A stretch of 59,374 nt of DNA from an uncultured Caulobacterales bacterium (lineage in GTDB: Bacteria > Pseudomonadota > Alphaproteobacteria > Caulobacterales > Caulobacteraceae). The stretch lies in the NCBI GenBank assembly GCA_903862425.1, contig CAIOYC010000034.1, positions 1-59,374 of the forward strand. Direction: 5' to 3'. The notes under the pieces were generated by a model. That model had not been told where the DNA came from and searched no databases. It saw nothing but the letters and a program-made list of their open reading frames with translations. Shown piece by piece: positions 1 to 7,908 of this stretch (its first letter is position 1; every line of letters begins with the position of its first letter). A program made the translations under genes and the position numbers.

Positions 1-412
1 CGCCGTGCATGACGCGCGTCGCAGGCGCAGCGTATTATCCCGCTCGATCACCCCCCGCCGCCTCAACTCGGGCTGGATCCGTGAGCCCTCCCCGGTGCGA
101 CGGGATAGCGACAGAGAACCACGGCTTTCCGGCGCCGGGGACAAATAAAGTTCGGCCGGCGGTCTGTCCGCGCTTCCGACCCGGTCGGCGCCTCCCCTGC
201 CATCCGTCACGCCCGGACTGGTTCCGGGCGCCCATGGCGCGAGGCTGGAGACATAACCTTCTGAAGACGCAAGTCCTTCACCCGCCTGCCCACCGAACGC
301 CCGGTGGATGGATGCCCGGAACGAGTCCGGGCATGACGGAGGGAGGGGCGTTGGGGAGCGGTTGGCTATCCCCGCGCTCTCCACCGGATGAGCGGCTCGC
401 TATCCCCGCTTT
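1..412 (+). repeat. Left arm of a long inverted repeat (dispersed repeat copy)
   Basis: Bases 1-246 match the reverse complement of 58980-59222 almost base for base: by eye about eight substitutions and one 3-base gap. From 247 to about 412 the match is patchier but clear around 290-350 and 388-409. Each arm holds two copies of a palindrome of the type GCCCGGACTNGTTCCGGGC (here 210-230 and 313-333). Open frames cross both strands, but the codons look like by-products of high GC and no known protein is recognisable. The left arm begins at the first base of the window, so the repeat probably continues outward. Confidence 0.85.
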
Positions 413-529
413 CACGGCAATGAGCGACAATCAGGCGCGCTATGGCCCGCAGGCCCAGCATCCCTTAAGCCCATGGTGGAACGGGTAGCGAGCGAGCGGG
501 CACTTTTGGCCCATCGGGGACGTCTCAGT
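413..529. other. Spacer between repeat arm and small membrane protein gene
   Basis: A short stretch after the repeat arm and before the 3' end of the minus-strand gene at 530-859. I see no convincing ORF, hairpin with a T-tract, or promoter. Confidence 0.4.
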
Positions 530-859
530 TCAACCTTCAAGATCGAAGGGACGCCTCCACCGTTCTCGTTCAATCTCGTCCTGATATTCTTCGAAGGCAG
601 TAGCCCTTTCGGAAGGTCGGTCGTCGCCACCAGTCTTCGTGGCGAACAAAACGCCGAACGCCATAAACATGACGGTCAGCGTCGCCGCGATCCCTACTGA
701 AGGTATCTTCAACATCCATTCGCCGACGCCCGCACTGGAGAGCGCCAGCAAAGCGATGAAGTAGGCTACCCATCCCTTCCATGAAGACGGCCATCCTATG
801 GCCGGACGCCCTTGCCACCATCGCGTCCTGAACCAGCTTTGGCCGCCGCGCCTAGCCAT
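530..859 (-). CDS. Small membrane protein, unknown function
   Basis: A 109-residue protein if translation starts at the ATG at 857-859; an upstream in-frame ATG at 916 would add 19 poorly structured residues. Residues about 25-45 (WKGWVAYFIALLALSSAGVG) and 55-70 (IAATLTVMFMAFGVLFA) are two hydrophobic segments. A charged C-terminal tail follows (EEYQDEIERERWRRPFD). The hydrophobic/charged layout supports a real protein rather than a chance ORF. It lies downstream of uvrC on the same strand, about 100 bases away. No family recognised. Confidence 0.55.
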   Translation of the reverse strand: MARRGGQSWFRTRWWQGRPAIGWPSSWKGWVAYFIALLALSSAGVGEWMLKIPSVGIAATLTVMFMAFGVLFATKTGGDDRPSERATAFEEYQDEIERERWRRPFDLEG

Positions 860-955
860 GCAAAGCTCCCTCTGCAGCCGATGTGCAGGCATAGCCGGTG
901 AGCTAAGGGTCTGCAAACCACCCCTTGGCGACTTTGCGCACGCCGGCTCCGCACT

Positions 956-2842
956 CTACCCTTTGCGGAAGTACCCATAGATTCGCTCCGCCAGCGCCTC
1001 GCTCACCCCCTCCACCTTGGCGAGGTCGACCACCGCCGCGCGGCTCACCCCGCGCGCTGAGCCGAAGGCGTGGAGCAGGGCGCGCTTCCTGGCCGCGCCG
1101 ATGCCTTCGATCTCGTCGAGGGGGTTGGACATCATCTGGCCGGCGCGGCGGGTGCGGTGGACGCCGATGGCGAAGCGGTGGGCCTCGTCGCGCAGGCGCT
1201 GCAGGTAGTAGAGCACCGGCGACTTGGGCTCGAGCATGAAGGGCGGCTTGCCCGGCATGAAGAAGCGCTCCAGCCCCGCGTCGCGGTCCGGCCCCTTGGC
1301 CACGCCGACCACGGCGATGTCGTCGAGGCCGAGGTCGGCCAGCACGCCCAGCGCCGCGTCGAGCTGGCCCTGGCCGCCGTCCACCAGCACGAGGTCGGGC
1401 CGGGTGGTGGGCTCGCCCGCCTCCTCCTCCTTGACCAGCCGGGCGAAGCGGCGGCGCAGCACTTCGGCCATCATGGCGTAGTCGTCGCCGGGCGTGATGT
1501 CGGTGCTCTTGATGTTGAACTTGCGATACTGGTTCTTCTGGAAGCCGTCAGGACCGGCCACGATCATGCCGCCCACGGCGTTGGTGCCCATGACGTGCGA
1601 GTTGTCATAGACCTCGATCCGCTCGGGCGTGGTCTCCAGGGCGAAGGTCTCGCATACCCCGGCCAGGAGCCGTCCCTGAGCCGAGCTTTCCGCCATCTTG
1701 CGACCCAGGGCCTCGCGGGCGTTGGTGAGGGCGTGGCCGACCAGATCCTTCTTCTCGCCGCGCTGGGGGATGGCGATCTCGGTCTTCCGCCCGAGCTGGA
1801 GGCTGAAGGCCTCTTCCAGCAGCAGGCGGTTGGGCACGTCGGTGGAGAGCAGGATCAGCCGCGGGATCGGCTTGTCCTCGTAGAACTGCCCCAGGAAGGC
1901 GTCGAGGATCACACCCATCTCGCCGAACGCCGCCTCGTGCTCGTCCTCCACCAGGGAGTTCACCCGCGGGAAGTAGGCGCGGTTGCCCCAGTTCTGGCCG
2001 GCGCGGAAGAAGAAGACCTGCACGCAGGCCTGCCCGCCCTCGGCATGGACGGCGAACACGTCCGCCTCCTCCACGGTCTCGGGATTGATCTGGCTCTCCA
2101 TGCTGATAGCGGAGAGGGCGCGGATGCGGTCGCGCAGGCGAGCGGCGCGCTCGAACTCCATGTCCTCGGCGGCGGCGCTCATCTCGGCGGAGAGGCGGCC
2201 CACCACGGCCTTGGACTTGCCGCGCAGGAACTGGTGCGCCTCGTCCACCAGCCCGGCATAGTCGGTGGGCGAGATGAGGTCGACGCAGGGAGCCGAGCAG
2301 CGCTTGATCTGGTGCAGCATGCACGGACGCGTGCGGGCGTCGAACACGCTGTCGGAGCAGGAGCGCAGCAGGAAGGCCTTTTGCAGGATGTTGACGGTGC
2401 GGTTCACCGCCCAGGTGGAGGCGAAGGGGCCAAAATAGTCGCCCGGAATGGTGTGGGCGCCGCGGTGCTTGCGAATCTGCGGCGCGGGGTGGTCGCGGCG
2501 GAGCAGGATTTCGGCGAAGGACTTGTCGTCGCGCAGCACCACGTTGAAGCGCGGCTTCAGCTTCTTGATCAGGTTGGATTCGAGCAGCAGCGCATCGGTC
2601 TCGGTGCGCGTGGTGGTGAACTCCATGGCCCGGGTCAGGTGGACCATGTGGGCAATGCGCTGGGTGTGAAAGCGGCCCTGGGCGTACTGGATCACGCGCT
2701 TCTTGAGGCTTCGCGCCTTGCCGACATAGAGCACCTCGCCCTCGTCGCCGAGCATGCGGTAGACGCCGGGCGTATCGGGCAGGCGCTTGGCCTCGTCATT
2801 GATCAGGGCCATGCCCTTGAGGGCAGGAGACTCGGAACTCAT
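956..2842 (-). CDS. uvrC: UvrABC excinuclease subunit C
   Basis: A 628-residue protein of normal UvrC length. UvrC makes the two incisions flanking a lesion in nucleotide excision repair after UvrA/UvrB loading. The N-terminal GIY-YIG nuclease domain (residues about 20-100) shows PGVYRM and [18 protein letters not shown] helix pair for UvrB contact follows near residue 210 ([15 protein letters not shown]). The RNase H-like second nuclease domain carries [17 protein letters not shown] and [14 protein letters not shown], then the conserved HRTRR. A C-terminal helix-hairpin-helix pair ([17 protein letters not shown], and [12 protein letters not shown]) should bind DNA. The ATG start at 2842 begins a few residues before the GIY-YIG domain. 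A DMT transporter gene lies 14 bases upstream on the same strand. Confidence 0.97.
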   Translation of the reverse strand: MSSESPALKGMALINDEAKRLPDTPGVYRMLGDEGEVLYVGKARSLKKRVIQYAQGRFHTQRIAHMVHLTRAMEFTTTRTETDALLLESNLIKKLKPRFNVVLRDDKSFAEILLRRDHPAPQIRKHRGAHTIPGDYFGPFASTWAVNRTVNILQKAFLLRSCSDSVFDARTRPCMLHQIKRCSAPCVDLISPTDYAGLVDEAHQFLRGKSKAVVGRLSAEMSAAAEDMEFERAARLRDRIRALSAISMESQINPETVEEADVFAVHAEGGQACVQVFFFRAGQNWGNRAYFPRVNSLVEDEHEAAFGEMGVILDAFLGQFYEDKPIPRLILLSTDVPNRLLLEEAFSLQLGRKTEIAIPQRGEKKDLVGHALTNAREALGRKMAESSAQGRLLAGVCETFALETTPERIEVYDNSHVMGTNAVGGMIVAGPDGFQKNQYRKFNIKSTDITPGDDYAMMAEVLRRRFARLVKEEEAGEPTTRPDLVLVDGGQGQLDAALGVLADLGLDDIAVVGVAKGPDRDAGLERFFMPGKPPFMLEPKSPVLYYLQRLRDEAHRFAIGVHRTRRAGQMMSNPLDEIEGIGAARKRALLHAFGSARGVSRAAVVDLAKVEGVSEALAERIYGYFRKG

Positions 2843-2856
2843 GGGGCCAATATAGG

Positions 2857-3315
2857 CTAGCGCCGCACCAGCACCACGCCGCCGACCACCGCCGCCATGC
2901 CGAGCGCGCGCATCAGGTTGATCGGCTGGCGCGGAACGCCGAAGAAGCCGAAGTGGTCGACCATCAGCGCGGCGATGGCCTGGCCGGCGATGAGCAGGCA
3001 GACGGTCAGCCCGACCCCGATCCGGGGCGCGGAAAAGGCGGCGGCGGCGACGAAGAAGGCGCCGTAGACCCCGCCCATCCAGGCGTACCAGGGCAGGGCG
3101 TGCACGGCGGTCCAGTCCGGCTTCACCCGCAGCACCAAGATCGCCGCGCCGAGTACGATCGTGCCCACGGCGAAGGAGATGAAGGCGGCATTGATCGGCG
3201 ACAGCACCGCCTTGGCGAGCATGGCGTTGGTGGGCGGTTGCGATCCCGTCGCCATACCCGCCAGGACGAGCAGCACGACGATGGCGGCGAAGGCGGAAGG
3301 GCTGAGATTCTGCAT
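2857..3315 (-). CDS. DMT-family transporter, DUF606/YdcZ type
   Basis: A 152-residue, almost entirely hydrophobic protein with about five membrane segments. It has the DUF606 layout: an N-terminal segment followed by [12 protein letters not shown], a central [13 protein letters not shown] helix, a [16 protein letters not shown] helix, and [22 protein letters not shown], ending in a basic tail. DUF606 proteins are half-size relatives of EamA/SMR transporters and usually act as dimers in the inner membrane; substrates are mostly unknown. It sits between the NUDIX gene and uvrC on the minus strand with tight spacing, so co-transcription is likely. Confidence 0.85.
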   Translation of the reverse strand: MQNLSPSAFAAIVVLLVLAGMATGSQPPTNAMLAKAVLSPINAAFISFAVGTIVLGAAILVLRVKPDWTAVHALPWYAWMGGVYGAFFVAAAAFSAPRIGVGLTVCLLIAGQAIAALMVDHFGFFGVPRQPINLMRALGMAAVVGGVVLVRR

Positions 3316-3336
3316 GCCCCCATTAGAGCGAGATTC

Positions 3337-3813
3337 TCACCAGAATGGATGCGGCTCGATAGCCTCCGCGCCGAGCGCCTCGGCCAGCCGGCGGCGAGTG
3401 CCGCGGGTCGTCAGTTCCGGCAGGGCGTCGAGGGCGAACCAGCCGCGATTGAGGATCTCGCCGCGCTGGGTCGGCTCGGCGGGACGCCAGCGATCGACCC
3501 GGTAGACCAGCACATGGTCGCCGCGGAAACGCCGGCGGTTATCGTGGATCGACAGCAGGGTGGGGCGGCCGATCATCTCCACACCCGCCTCCTCCATCAG
3601 TTCGCGGTGCAGCGCTTCTTCGGCGGTTTCGTCCTTCTCCACCCCGCCGCCAGGCATGTACCAGCCGGGCACATAAGTATGCTCGACCAGCAGCACCCGG
3701 CCCTCGGCATCCACCACCAGTCCGCGCACGCCGAGCGAGAGGCCGCGCGACAGCACCGACCAGCGCTGCCAGAACGGACGGAGGTAGGGTTCGATACGGC
3801 GCAGCCAGGTCAT
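3337..3813 (-). CDS. NUDIX hydrolase
   Basis: A 158-residue protein with a complete NUDIX box, GGGVEKDETAEEALHRELMEEAGV, at about residues 65-88; the two glutamates of REL-EE should bind the catalytic divalent metal. NUDIX enzymes cleave nucleoside diphosphates linked to another moiety; the substrate cannot be read from the sequence. The N-terminus (about residues 1-30) is an extra basic stretch before the fold. It is the first gene of a minus-strand run continuing into the DUF606 transporter and uvrC. A REP-like hairpin lies just upstream at 3856-3941. Confidence 0.9.
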   Translation of the reverse strand: MTWLRRIEPYLRPFWQRWSVLSRGLSLGVRGLVVDAEGRVLLVEHTYVPGWYMPGGGVEKDETAEEALHRELMEEAGVEMIGRPTLLSIHDNRRRFRGDHVLVYRVDRWRPAEPTQRGEILNRGWFALDALPELTTRGTRRRLAEALGAEAIEPHPFW

Positions 3814-3855
3814 GCTCCCCCTTATGGCCCGAAAGCCCCACCGTTAGCCAACGCC

Positions 3856-3941
3856 GCTCCCCGGGCCGACAAGCACGGGATGAGGCTTTCCATCAGGGCG
3901 CTCGAATTAGGCGTCATCCCGAGCTTGTCGAAGGGTGGGGC
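3856..3941. repeat. REP-like imperfect palindrome (CGACAAGC-type)
   Basis: The left arm at about 3856-3886 and right arm at about 3911-3941 are imperfect reverse complements built around CGACAAGCnCGGGATGA and TCATCCCGAGCTTGTCG, with a loop of about 24 bases. The same sequence type recurs as a pair at 7788-7887, so it is a dispersed extragenic palindrome. It separates the divergent NUDIX and micro-ORF/SDR transcripts. Confidence 0.7.
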
Positions 3942-3980
3942 CGGCTCTACAGCGTAGCGGATAGAGACTTGGAGAGCCCC

Positions 3981-4061
3981 ATGGCGGCCATTCTGCCCAT
4001 CTTCCTGTTCGTCGTCGCCGTGCTGGCGATCAACTGGGCCGAGTTCGGCCGTCCGGACTAA
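3981..4061 (+). CDS. 26-residue single-pass membrane micro-ORF
   Basis: ATG at 3981 to TAA at 4059-4061 encodes MAAILPIFLFVVAVLAINWA followed by EFGRPD, an almost ideal single transmembrane helix with a short polar tail. A good Shine-Dalgarno sequence (GGAGAG) lies about five bases before the ATG. The next gene, the SDR, starts three bases after this stop and has no evident ribosome site of its own, so translation may be coupled through this micro-ORF. It could be a genuine small membrane protein or a leader serving coupling. No known family recognised. Confidence 0.55.
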   Translation: MAAILPIFLFVVAVLAINWAEFGRPD

Positions 4062-4064
4062 GAC

Positions 4065-4832
4065 ATGCCCGGCAAGGGCGCGGCGCTGATCACCGGCTCG
4101 TCGCGGCGGGTGGGCCGCACGCTCGCGCTGAAGCTGGCCGACGCCGGCTATCCGATCATCGTCCATGCCCGCCATGCCGATGACGAGGCGCACCAGACGG
4201 TGGCCCTGATCGAAGCTCAGGGCGGCAAGGCGACCATCGCCGCCGCCGACCTGTCCGACCGCGGCGAACTCTCCACGCTCGTCACGCGCGCCGCCGAACC
4301 GTTCGGGCCGCTGGAGGTGCTGGTCAATTCCGCGTCCGTCTTCCATGACGACCGGCTGCAGAGCGTCACGGCGGAGGGCTGGGATGCTCATTTCGCCTCC
4401 AACCTTTATGCCCCGGTGATGCTGGCCCAGGCCTTCGCCGCGCAGGTGGGGCGGCTGGCCGCTTCCGCCGACCCGTCCATCGTCAACATCATCGACCAGC
4501 GGGTGCTGAAGCCCAACCCGCAGTTCTTCACCTATTCGCTCACCAAGGCGGCGCTGCATTCCGCCAACGTGACCATGGCCCAGGCCCTGGCGCCGCGCAT
4601 CCGAGTGAACGGCATCGGCCCCGGCCCCACCCTGCCCTCCATCCACCAGTCGCCTGAACAGTTCGCGGCGGAGGAGAAGGCCACCCTGCTGGAGCGTGGA
4701 TCGCCGCCCGACGAACTGGCGAGCGCCCTGCTTTATCTGGTGAGCGCGCGGGCCGTGACCGGCCAGATGATCGCCGTCGATGGCGGCCAGCACCTGAACT
4801 GGAAGACACCCGACATCGAAGGCGATTCATGA
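4065..4832 (+). CDS. SDR oxidoreductase, pteridine reductase (FolM/PTR1)-like
   Basis: A 255-residue short-chain dehydrogenase. The nucleotide-binding motif is TGSSRRVG at about residues 8-15, the TGxxxRxG form typical of pteridine reductases. Active-site residues are Tyr157 and Lys161 (YSLTK). The usual catalytic serine is replaced by Asp144 (NIIDQRV), 13 residues before the tyrosine, as in the PTR1/FolM subgroup. FolM-type enzymes reduce dihydromonapterin or dihydrofolate with NADPH. The gene overlaps the next one, a dihydroneopterin-aldolase-like protein, by four bases, which supports a pterin role. The exact substrate is not proven. Confidence 0.82.
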   Translation: MPGKGAALITGSSRRVGRTLALKLADAGYPIIVHARHADDEAHQTVALIEAQGGKATIAAADLSDRGELSTLVTRAAEPFGPLEVLVNSASVFHDDRLQSVTAEGWDAHFASNLYAPVMLAQAFAAQVGRLAASADPSIVNIIDQRVLKPNPQFFTYSLTKAALHSANVTMAQALAPRIRVNGIGPGPTLPSIHQSPEQFAAEEKATLLERGSPPDELASALLYLVSARAVTGQMIAVDGGQHLNWKTPDIEGDS

Positions 4833-5191
4833 GCGATCACGTCGCCGGCCTGCGCGTCTTCGTGCGCGGCCTGAAGCTGATGGCCGAGATCGGCCTCAAT
4901 CCCGATGAGCGCGGTCGCCGCCAGCCGGTGGTGATCGACGCGGTGGTGACCCTGGCCCCGCACGCCCCCGAGCATCTGCGCGAGACCTTCAACTACGAGC
5001 ACGTGGTCCGCGCCGCCCGCGCTCTGGCGGACGGCGGCCATATCGAGCTGGTGGAGACCTTCGCCCATCGCCTCGCCTCCGCCTTCCTCGCCTACGAGGG
5101 CGTGCGGGAGGCCACGGTGAGCGTAGCCAAGCCTGAAGCCTTGGCGGACGCCGATCTGGCCGGCGCGGAGATCACCCTCACGCGCGATTGA
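4829..5191 (+). CDS. Dihydroneopterin aldolase family protein (FolB/FolX-like)
   Basis: A 120-residue protein with the T-fold dihydroneopterin aldolase/epimerase pattern: an N-terminal strand (VFVRGLKLMAEIGLNPDERG), FNYEHVVRAARAL in the middle, HIELVETFAHRLA as the conserved glutamate helix, and a C-terminal ATVSVAKPEAL strand with a lysine. FolB cleaves dihydroneopterin to 6-hydroxymethyl-dihydropterin in folate synthesis; FolX epimerises its triphosphate. The ATGA overlap with the upstream pteridine-reductase-like gene suggests the two act in one branch, possibly tetrahydromonapterin synthesis. Which activity applies cannot be told from sequence alone. Confidence 0.8.
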   Translation: MSDHVAGLRVFVRGLKLMAEIGLNPDERGRRQPVVIDAVVTLAPHAPEHLRETFNYEHVVRAARALADGGHIELVETFAHRLASAFLAYEGVREATVSVAKPEALADADLAGAEITLTRD

Positions 5192-5282
5192 CGGCGGGAC
5201 GACCGGTCGCCTTGTGGCCGTCGTCTTTGTCCCTATTGTGCCGCGCTCGAACAGCGGCCCGCGGGCCTGACAAGGAACGACC

Positions 5283-5525
5283 ATGGCGACGATCACGCCC
5301 GACGAGATCCTGGACCTCGTCTCGACCGAGGTGCCGATCGACCGCGCCAAGCTCGACGCGTCGGCGACGCTGGACTCCCTCGACATCGCCTCGCTCGACA
5401 TCATCAGCGTGATGTTCGCTCTGGAGGACAAGTACGGCATATCCCTCGAACAGGAGGACATGCAGGGCGTCAGCACGCTGGACGACTTCATCAAGGTCGT
5501 CATGGCCAAGGCCGGACAAGGCTGA
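5283..5525 (+). CDS. Acyl carrier protein (dedicated, non-FabD cluster)
   Basis: An 80-residue acidic helical protein with the PP-binding fold. Aligning ISVMFALEDKYGI with the usual VELVMALEEEFGI places the phosphopantetheine serine at Ser37 in IASLDII, so the common DSL is ASL here. The preceding TLDSLD could tempt a different assignment. It carries acyl intermediates as thioesters. It starts with a clear AAGGA site and is followed 13 bases later by a ketosynthase gene, so the pair probably forms a dedicated condensation module rather than the housekeeping fatty-acid system. Confidence 0.85.
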   Translation: MATITPDEILDLVSTEVPIDRAKLDASATLDSLDIASLDIISVMFALEDKYGISLEQEDMQGVSTLDDFIKVVMAKAGQG

Positions 5526-5538
5526 GCGAGCCCAACCG

Positions 5539-6759
5539 ATGACACGCGTCGTCATTACCGGCATGGGCTGCGTTTCGGGTCTGGGTCAGGGCGTCGAACC
5601 GACCTGGGAGGCGGCCATCCGCGGCGAGACCGGGGTGCGCCACCTCAAGCGTACCTTCCAGGAAAACTATGCCTACGAAGGGCCCGCCGCCTACGTCGAA
5701 AAGCTCGACACCTCTGCGGTGGAGGCGCGGTTCGGGGCCAAGGCCCTGTCGCACCTCGACCCGGTGTCGGTGTTCGCCTCGGTGGCCAGTTTCGAGGCCA
5801 TGGAGCAGGCCGGGCTGATCGGCCACCCCTCGCTGGAGGATCGCACGGCGATTCTCTACGGCGTCGGTTCGGGCGGCAACACCACGATCGAAGAGTCCAT
5901 GCACCGGCTGTTCGACAAGAAGGCCACCACGCTTCATCCCCTGTCGATCCCGAAATACATGAACTCGGCCGCGCCCAGCCAGCTGTCGCTGCTCTTCGGT
6001 GTGAAGGGGCTGGTCTACAACATCGCCTCGGCCTGCGCCTCCTCCGCCCACGCCATCGCCGAGGGCATGCACCTGATCCGCGCCGGACGGGCCGACGTGG
6101 TCCTGGTCGGCGGCGGCGAGGCTTCCATCACCTATGCGGGCTGGGCCGGCTGGAAGGCCGTGCGCGCCATGAGCTCCACCGCCTGCCGCCCCTTCTCCAT
6201 CGGCCGCGACGGCATGATCCTGGGCGAGGGCGCGGCCAGCCTGGTGCTCGAGTCCGAGGCCCACGCGAGCGCACGCGGCGCCGCCATTCTTGGCGAGGTG
6301 ACCGGCGCCGGCGCCTCGTCAGACGCCTTTCACATCACCCAGCCGCAGGGCGAGGGCGCGGTGAAAGCCATCCGCTTCGCGCTTGAGGACGCCGGCCTGT
6401 CCGCGGAGACGCCGGTGCTGATCTCCGCCCACGGCACCGGCACCGAACTCAACGACAAGACCGAGGCGCAGGCGCTGAACACGGTCTATGGCGCGCACAT
6501 GGCGCATAACCTGGTGATCGCCACCAAGGCCGCGCACGGACACCTGTTCGGCGGCGCGGGCGCCATCGAGTTCATCCTCGGCGTCCTCGCCATCCAGCGC
6601 GGGATCGCCCCGCCGCTCCTGAACTATCTGGGTCCGGACCCGGAGTGCGACGTGCCGCTGCCGGTCGGTGAATCGCGCGCTATCGACTATCAGGCGCTGG
6701 TCTCGAACTCGTTCGCGTTCGGCGGCCTGAATTCGGTTCTGGTGGCCAAGAAGGTCTGA
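5539..6759 (+). CDS. Beta-ketoacyl-ACP synthase (KAS II / FabF-like)
   Basis: A 406-residue thiolase-fold condensing enzyme of normal KAS length. The active-site cysteine is Cys166 in SACASSAHA. The two histidines are His298 in HGTGTELND and His335 in HGHLFGGAG, and Lys330 sits where KAS I/II enzymes have their lysine. All catalytic residues are therefore present, which argues for real Claisen condensation rather than a chain-length-factor role. It is adjacent to its own ACP and upstream of a phosphatase, aminotransferase and half transporters, so it may supply an acyl chain to a specialised lipid. Not the housekeeping fabF context (no fabD, fabG or acpP nearby). Confidence 0.9.
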   Translation: MTRVVITGMGCVSGLGQGVEPTWEAAIRGETGVRHLKRTFQENYAYEGPAAYVEKLDTSAVEARFGAKALSHLDPVSVFASVASFEAMEQAGLIGHPSLEDRTAILYGVGSGGNTTIEESMHRLFDKKATTLHPLSIPKYMNSAAPSQLSLLFGVKGLVYNIASACASSAHAIAEGMHLIRAGRADVVLVGGGEASITYAGWAGWKAVRAMSSTACRPFSIGRDGMILGEGAASLVLESEAHASARGAAILGEVTGAGASSDAFHITQPQGEGAVKAIRFALEDAGLSAETPVLISAHGTGTELNDKTEAQALNTVYGAHMAHNLVIATKAAHGHLFGGAGAIEFILGVLAIQRGIAPPLLNYLGPDPECDVPLPVGESRAIDYQALVSNSFAFGGLNSVLVAKKV

Positions 6760-7083
6760 TTACGCTTGTTGCGACGCCCTGTCGCAGCCGGCGGCTTCGG
6801 TCCGTGGAATGTTTCCACATCGCAAGCTTAGGCCGCCCTTTGCCGGCCGAGCGCGCCACCCCAAAACGCCTCAAGTCGTTGAAGTATAACACTAATACTT
6901 TTCTCTTAGAGCCGTAGGCGGCTCTCGCGCGGGTGGCTGAACACTTCGCGTAGATGCCTGTCCCGCCACATTTTCGCCCGATAGTTTGCCGTGAAGACAA
7001 GAAAGCTCAAAGCTGGGGCGATCACCCAGGGCCTAGTCAGCGGGTGACGCCGGGGGGCGTCGCAACGCTGGAACCTCGCTTAA
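6760..7083. other. Intergenic region between ketosynthase and HAD phosphatase
   Basis: No credible gene. It holds an AT-rich patch near 6880-6908, unusual for this window, containing a palindrome at 6882-6900. A hairpin at 6908-6925 (AGAGCCG, loop TAGG, CGGCTCT) and one at 7046-7061 (GACGCC, GGGG, GGCGTC) follow. No T-tract follows either hairpin on the plus strand. The region probably carries the promoter of the 7084 gene, so the ACP-ketosynthase pair may be a separate transcript. Confidence 0.4.
6882..6900. promoter_or_regulatory. Candidate operator: AAGTAT-N7-ATACTT
   Basis: A perfect 6-base inverted repeat with a 7-base spacer in the only AT-rich patch of the intergenic region. It could be a transcription-factor site or overlap a -10 element (TATAAC). 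No cognate regulator gene lies in this cluster. Confidence 0.3.
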
Positions 7084-7755
7084 ATGCAGTATTCGATCTC
7101 CTGTGATTTCGACGGCACGATCACGCTCGCCGATACGGTCGACGCGGTTCTGACCCGCTTTGCCGAGCCGGAGTGGGAAGCGGTCGAGGCCGACTGGATT
7201 GCCGGCAAGTTCGGTTCGCGCGAATGCCTGGCCGAGCAGACCAAGCTGCTGCGCGTCACCCCCGACGCCCTCGACGCCTTCATCGACACCATCGAGATCG
7301 ACCCGGACGTGAAAGGCTTCTTCGACGAGTGCCTGCTGGCCGGCATCCCGCTCTCGGTGGTTTCGGACGGCTATGACTGGACCGTGCGCCGGGTGCTCGC
7401 CAAGGCCGGCATCCGCGGCGTGCCCATCGTCGCCAACCGCCTGGTGCATATGGGCGAGGACCGCTGGACCGCCCGCTTCCCCCATTCGGCCCAGAATTGC
7501 GGCTCGGGCGTGTGCAAGTGCGCCACCGTCAACGCCCCGACCCAGCTGATCCATATCGGCGACGGCCGCTCCGACGCCTGCGTCTCCAACATGGTGGACC
7601 TGGTGTTCGCCAAGGGCAGCCTGCTCAAGAACCGCGAAGCCGCCGGCCTGCCGTCCATCGGTTTCGAGACCTTCGCCGAAATCCGCGCGGCCCTGCCCGT
7701 GCTCGCCACCCTCGTCCCGGCGCCCGTCGCCGAACCGGCCCAACGCATCGCTTAG
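7084..7755 (+). CDS. HAD-superfamily phosphatase, MtnX/SerB-like (HAD-IB)
   Basis: A 223-residue protein with the HAD motifs: DFDGT near the N-terminus (nucleophile Asp8, acid Asp10), VVSDGYD as motif II near residue 97, and IGDGRSDAC as motif IV near residue 157. The cysteine cluster NCGSGVCKC is the helical region often seen in MtnX-type enzymes. MtnX removes phosphate from a methionine-salvage intermediate, but no other salvage gene is present here. The gene is followed by a class III aminotransferase and two half transporters, so a phosphorylated precursor of a lipid head group is an equally plausible substrate. Confidence 0.82.
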   Translation: MQYSISCDFDGTITLADTVDAVLTRFAEPEWEAVEADWIAGKFGSRECLAEQTKLLRVTPDALDAFIDTIEIDPDVKGFFDECLLAGIPLSVVSDGYDWTVRRVLAKAGIRGVPIVANRLVHMGEDRWTARFPHSAQNCGSGVCKCATVNAPTQLIHIGDGRSDACVSNMVDLVFAKGSLLKNREAAGLPSIGFETFAEIRAALPVLATLVPAPVAEPAQRIA

Positions 7756-7787
7756 ACGGAAATGAAACGGGGTTCGCAGCGAACCCC

Positions 7788-7887
7788 CACCTTAGACAAG
7801 CTCAGGATGAGGCTCGAACTGGACCTCGTCGGATGCTTTCCGCCGCCTTTTGAAGTCGCCTCATCCTGAGCCTATCGAAGGGTGGGG
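7788..7887. repeat. REP-like long inverted repeat upstream of the aminotransferase
   Basis: The arms at about 7788-7815 and 7860-7887 are near-perfect reverse complements built on ACAAGCTCAGGATGAGGC and GCCTCATCCTGAGC, with a loop of about 45 bases. It is related to the 3856-3941 element. The right arm overlaps the upstream ATG candidate at 7882, which argues against that start. Confidence 0.75.
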
Positions 7888-7908
7888 CGCAACTCGGAGA
7901 CCCCCCGA

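Noticed and set aside
9-488. A 159-codon ORF over the left repeat arm
   Set aside because: Its sequence is simply the translated inverted repeat; the reversed right copy yields a similar but differently ended frame, so it is unlikely to be a gene.
1070-2860. A 596-codon open frame opposite uvrC
   Set aside because: It is a shadow of the real uvrC coding strand in GC-rich DNA; translation is low-complexity Gly/Ala/His-rich with no motif.
6908-6925. Hairpin after the ketosynthase as a terminator
   Set aside because: A clean 7-base stem but no T-tract follows on the plus strand; only a T-rich patch before it, which would serve neither strand clearly.
7882-7908. Upstream ATG for the aminotransferase
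   Set aside because: It lies within the right arm of a REP-like repeat and the added residues match nothing in the family.
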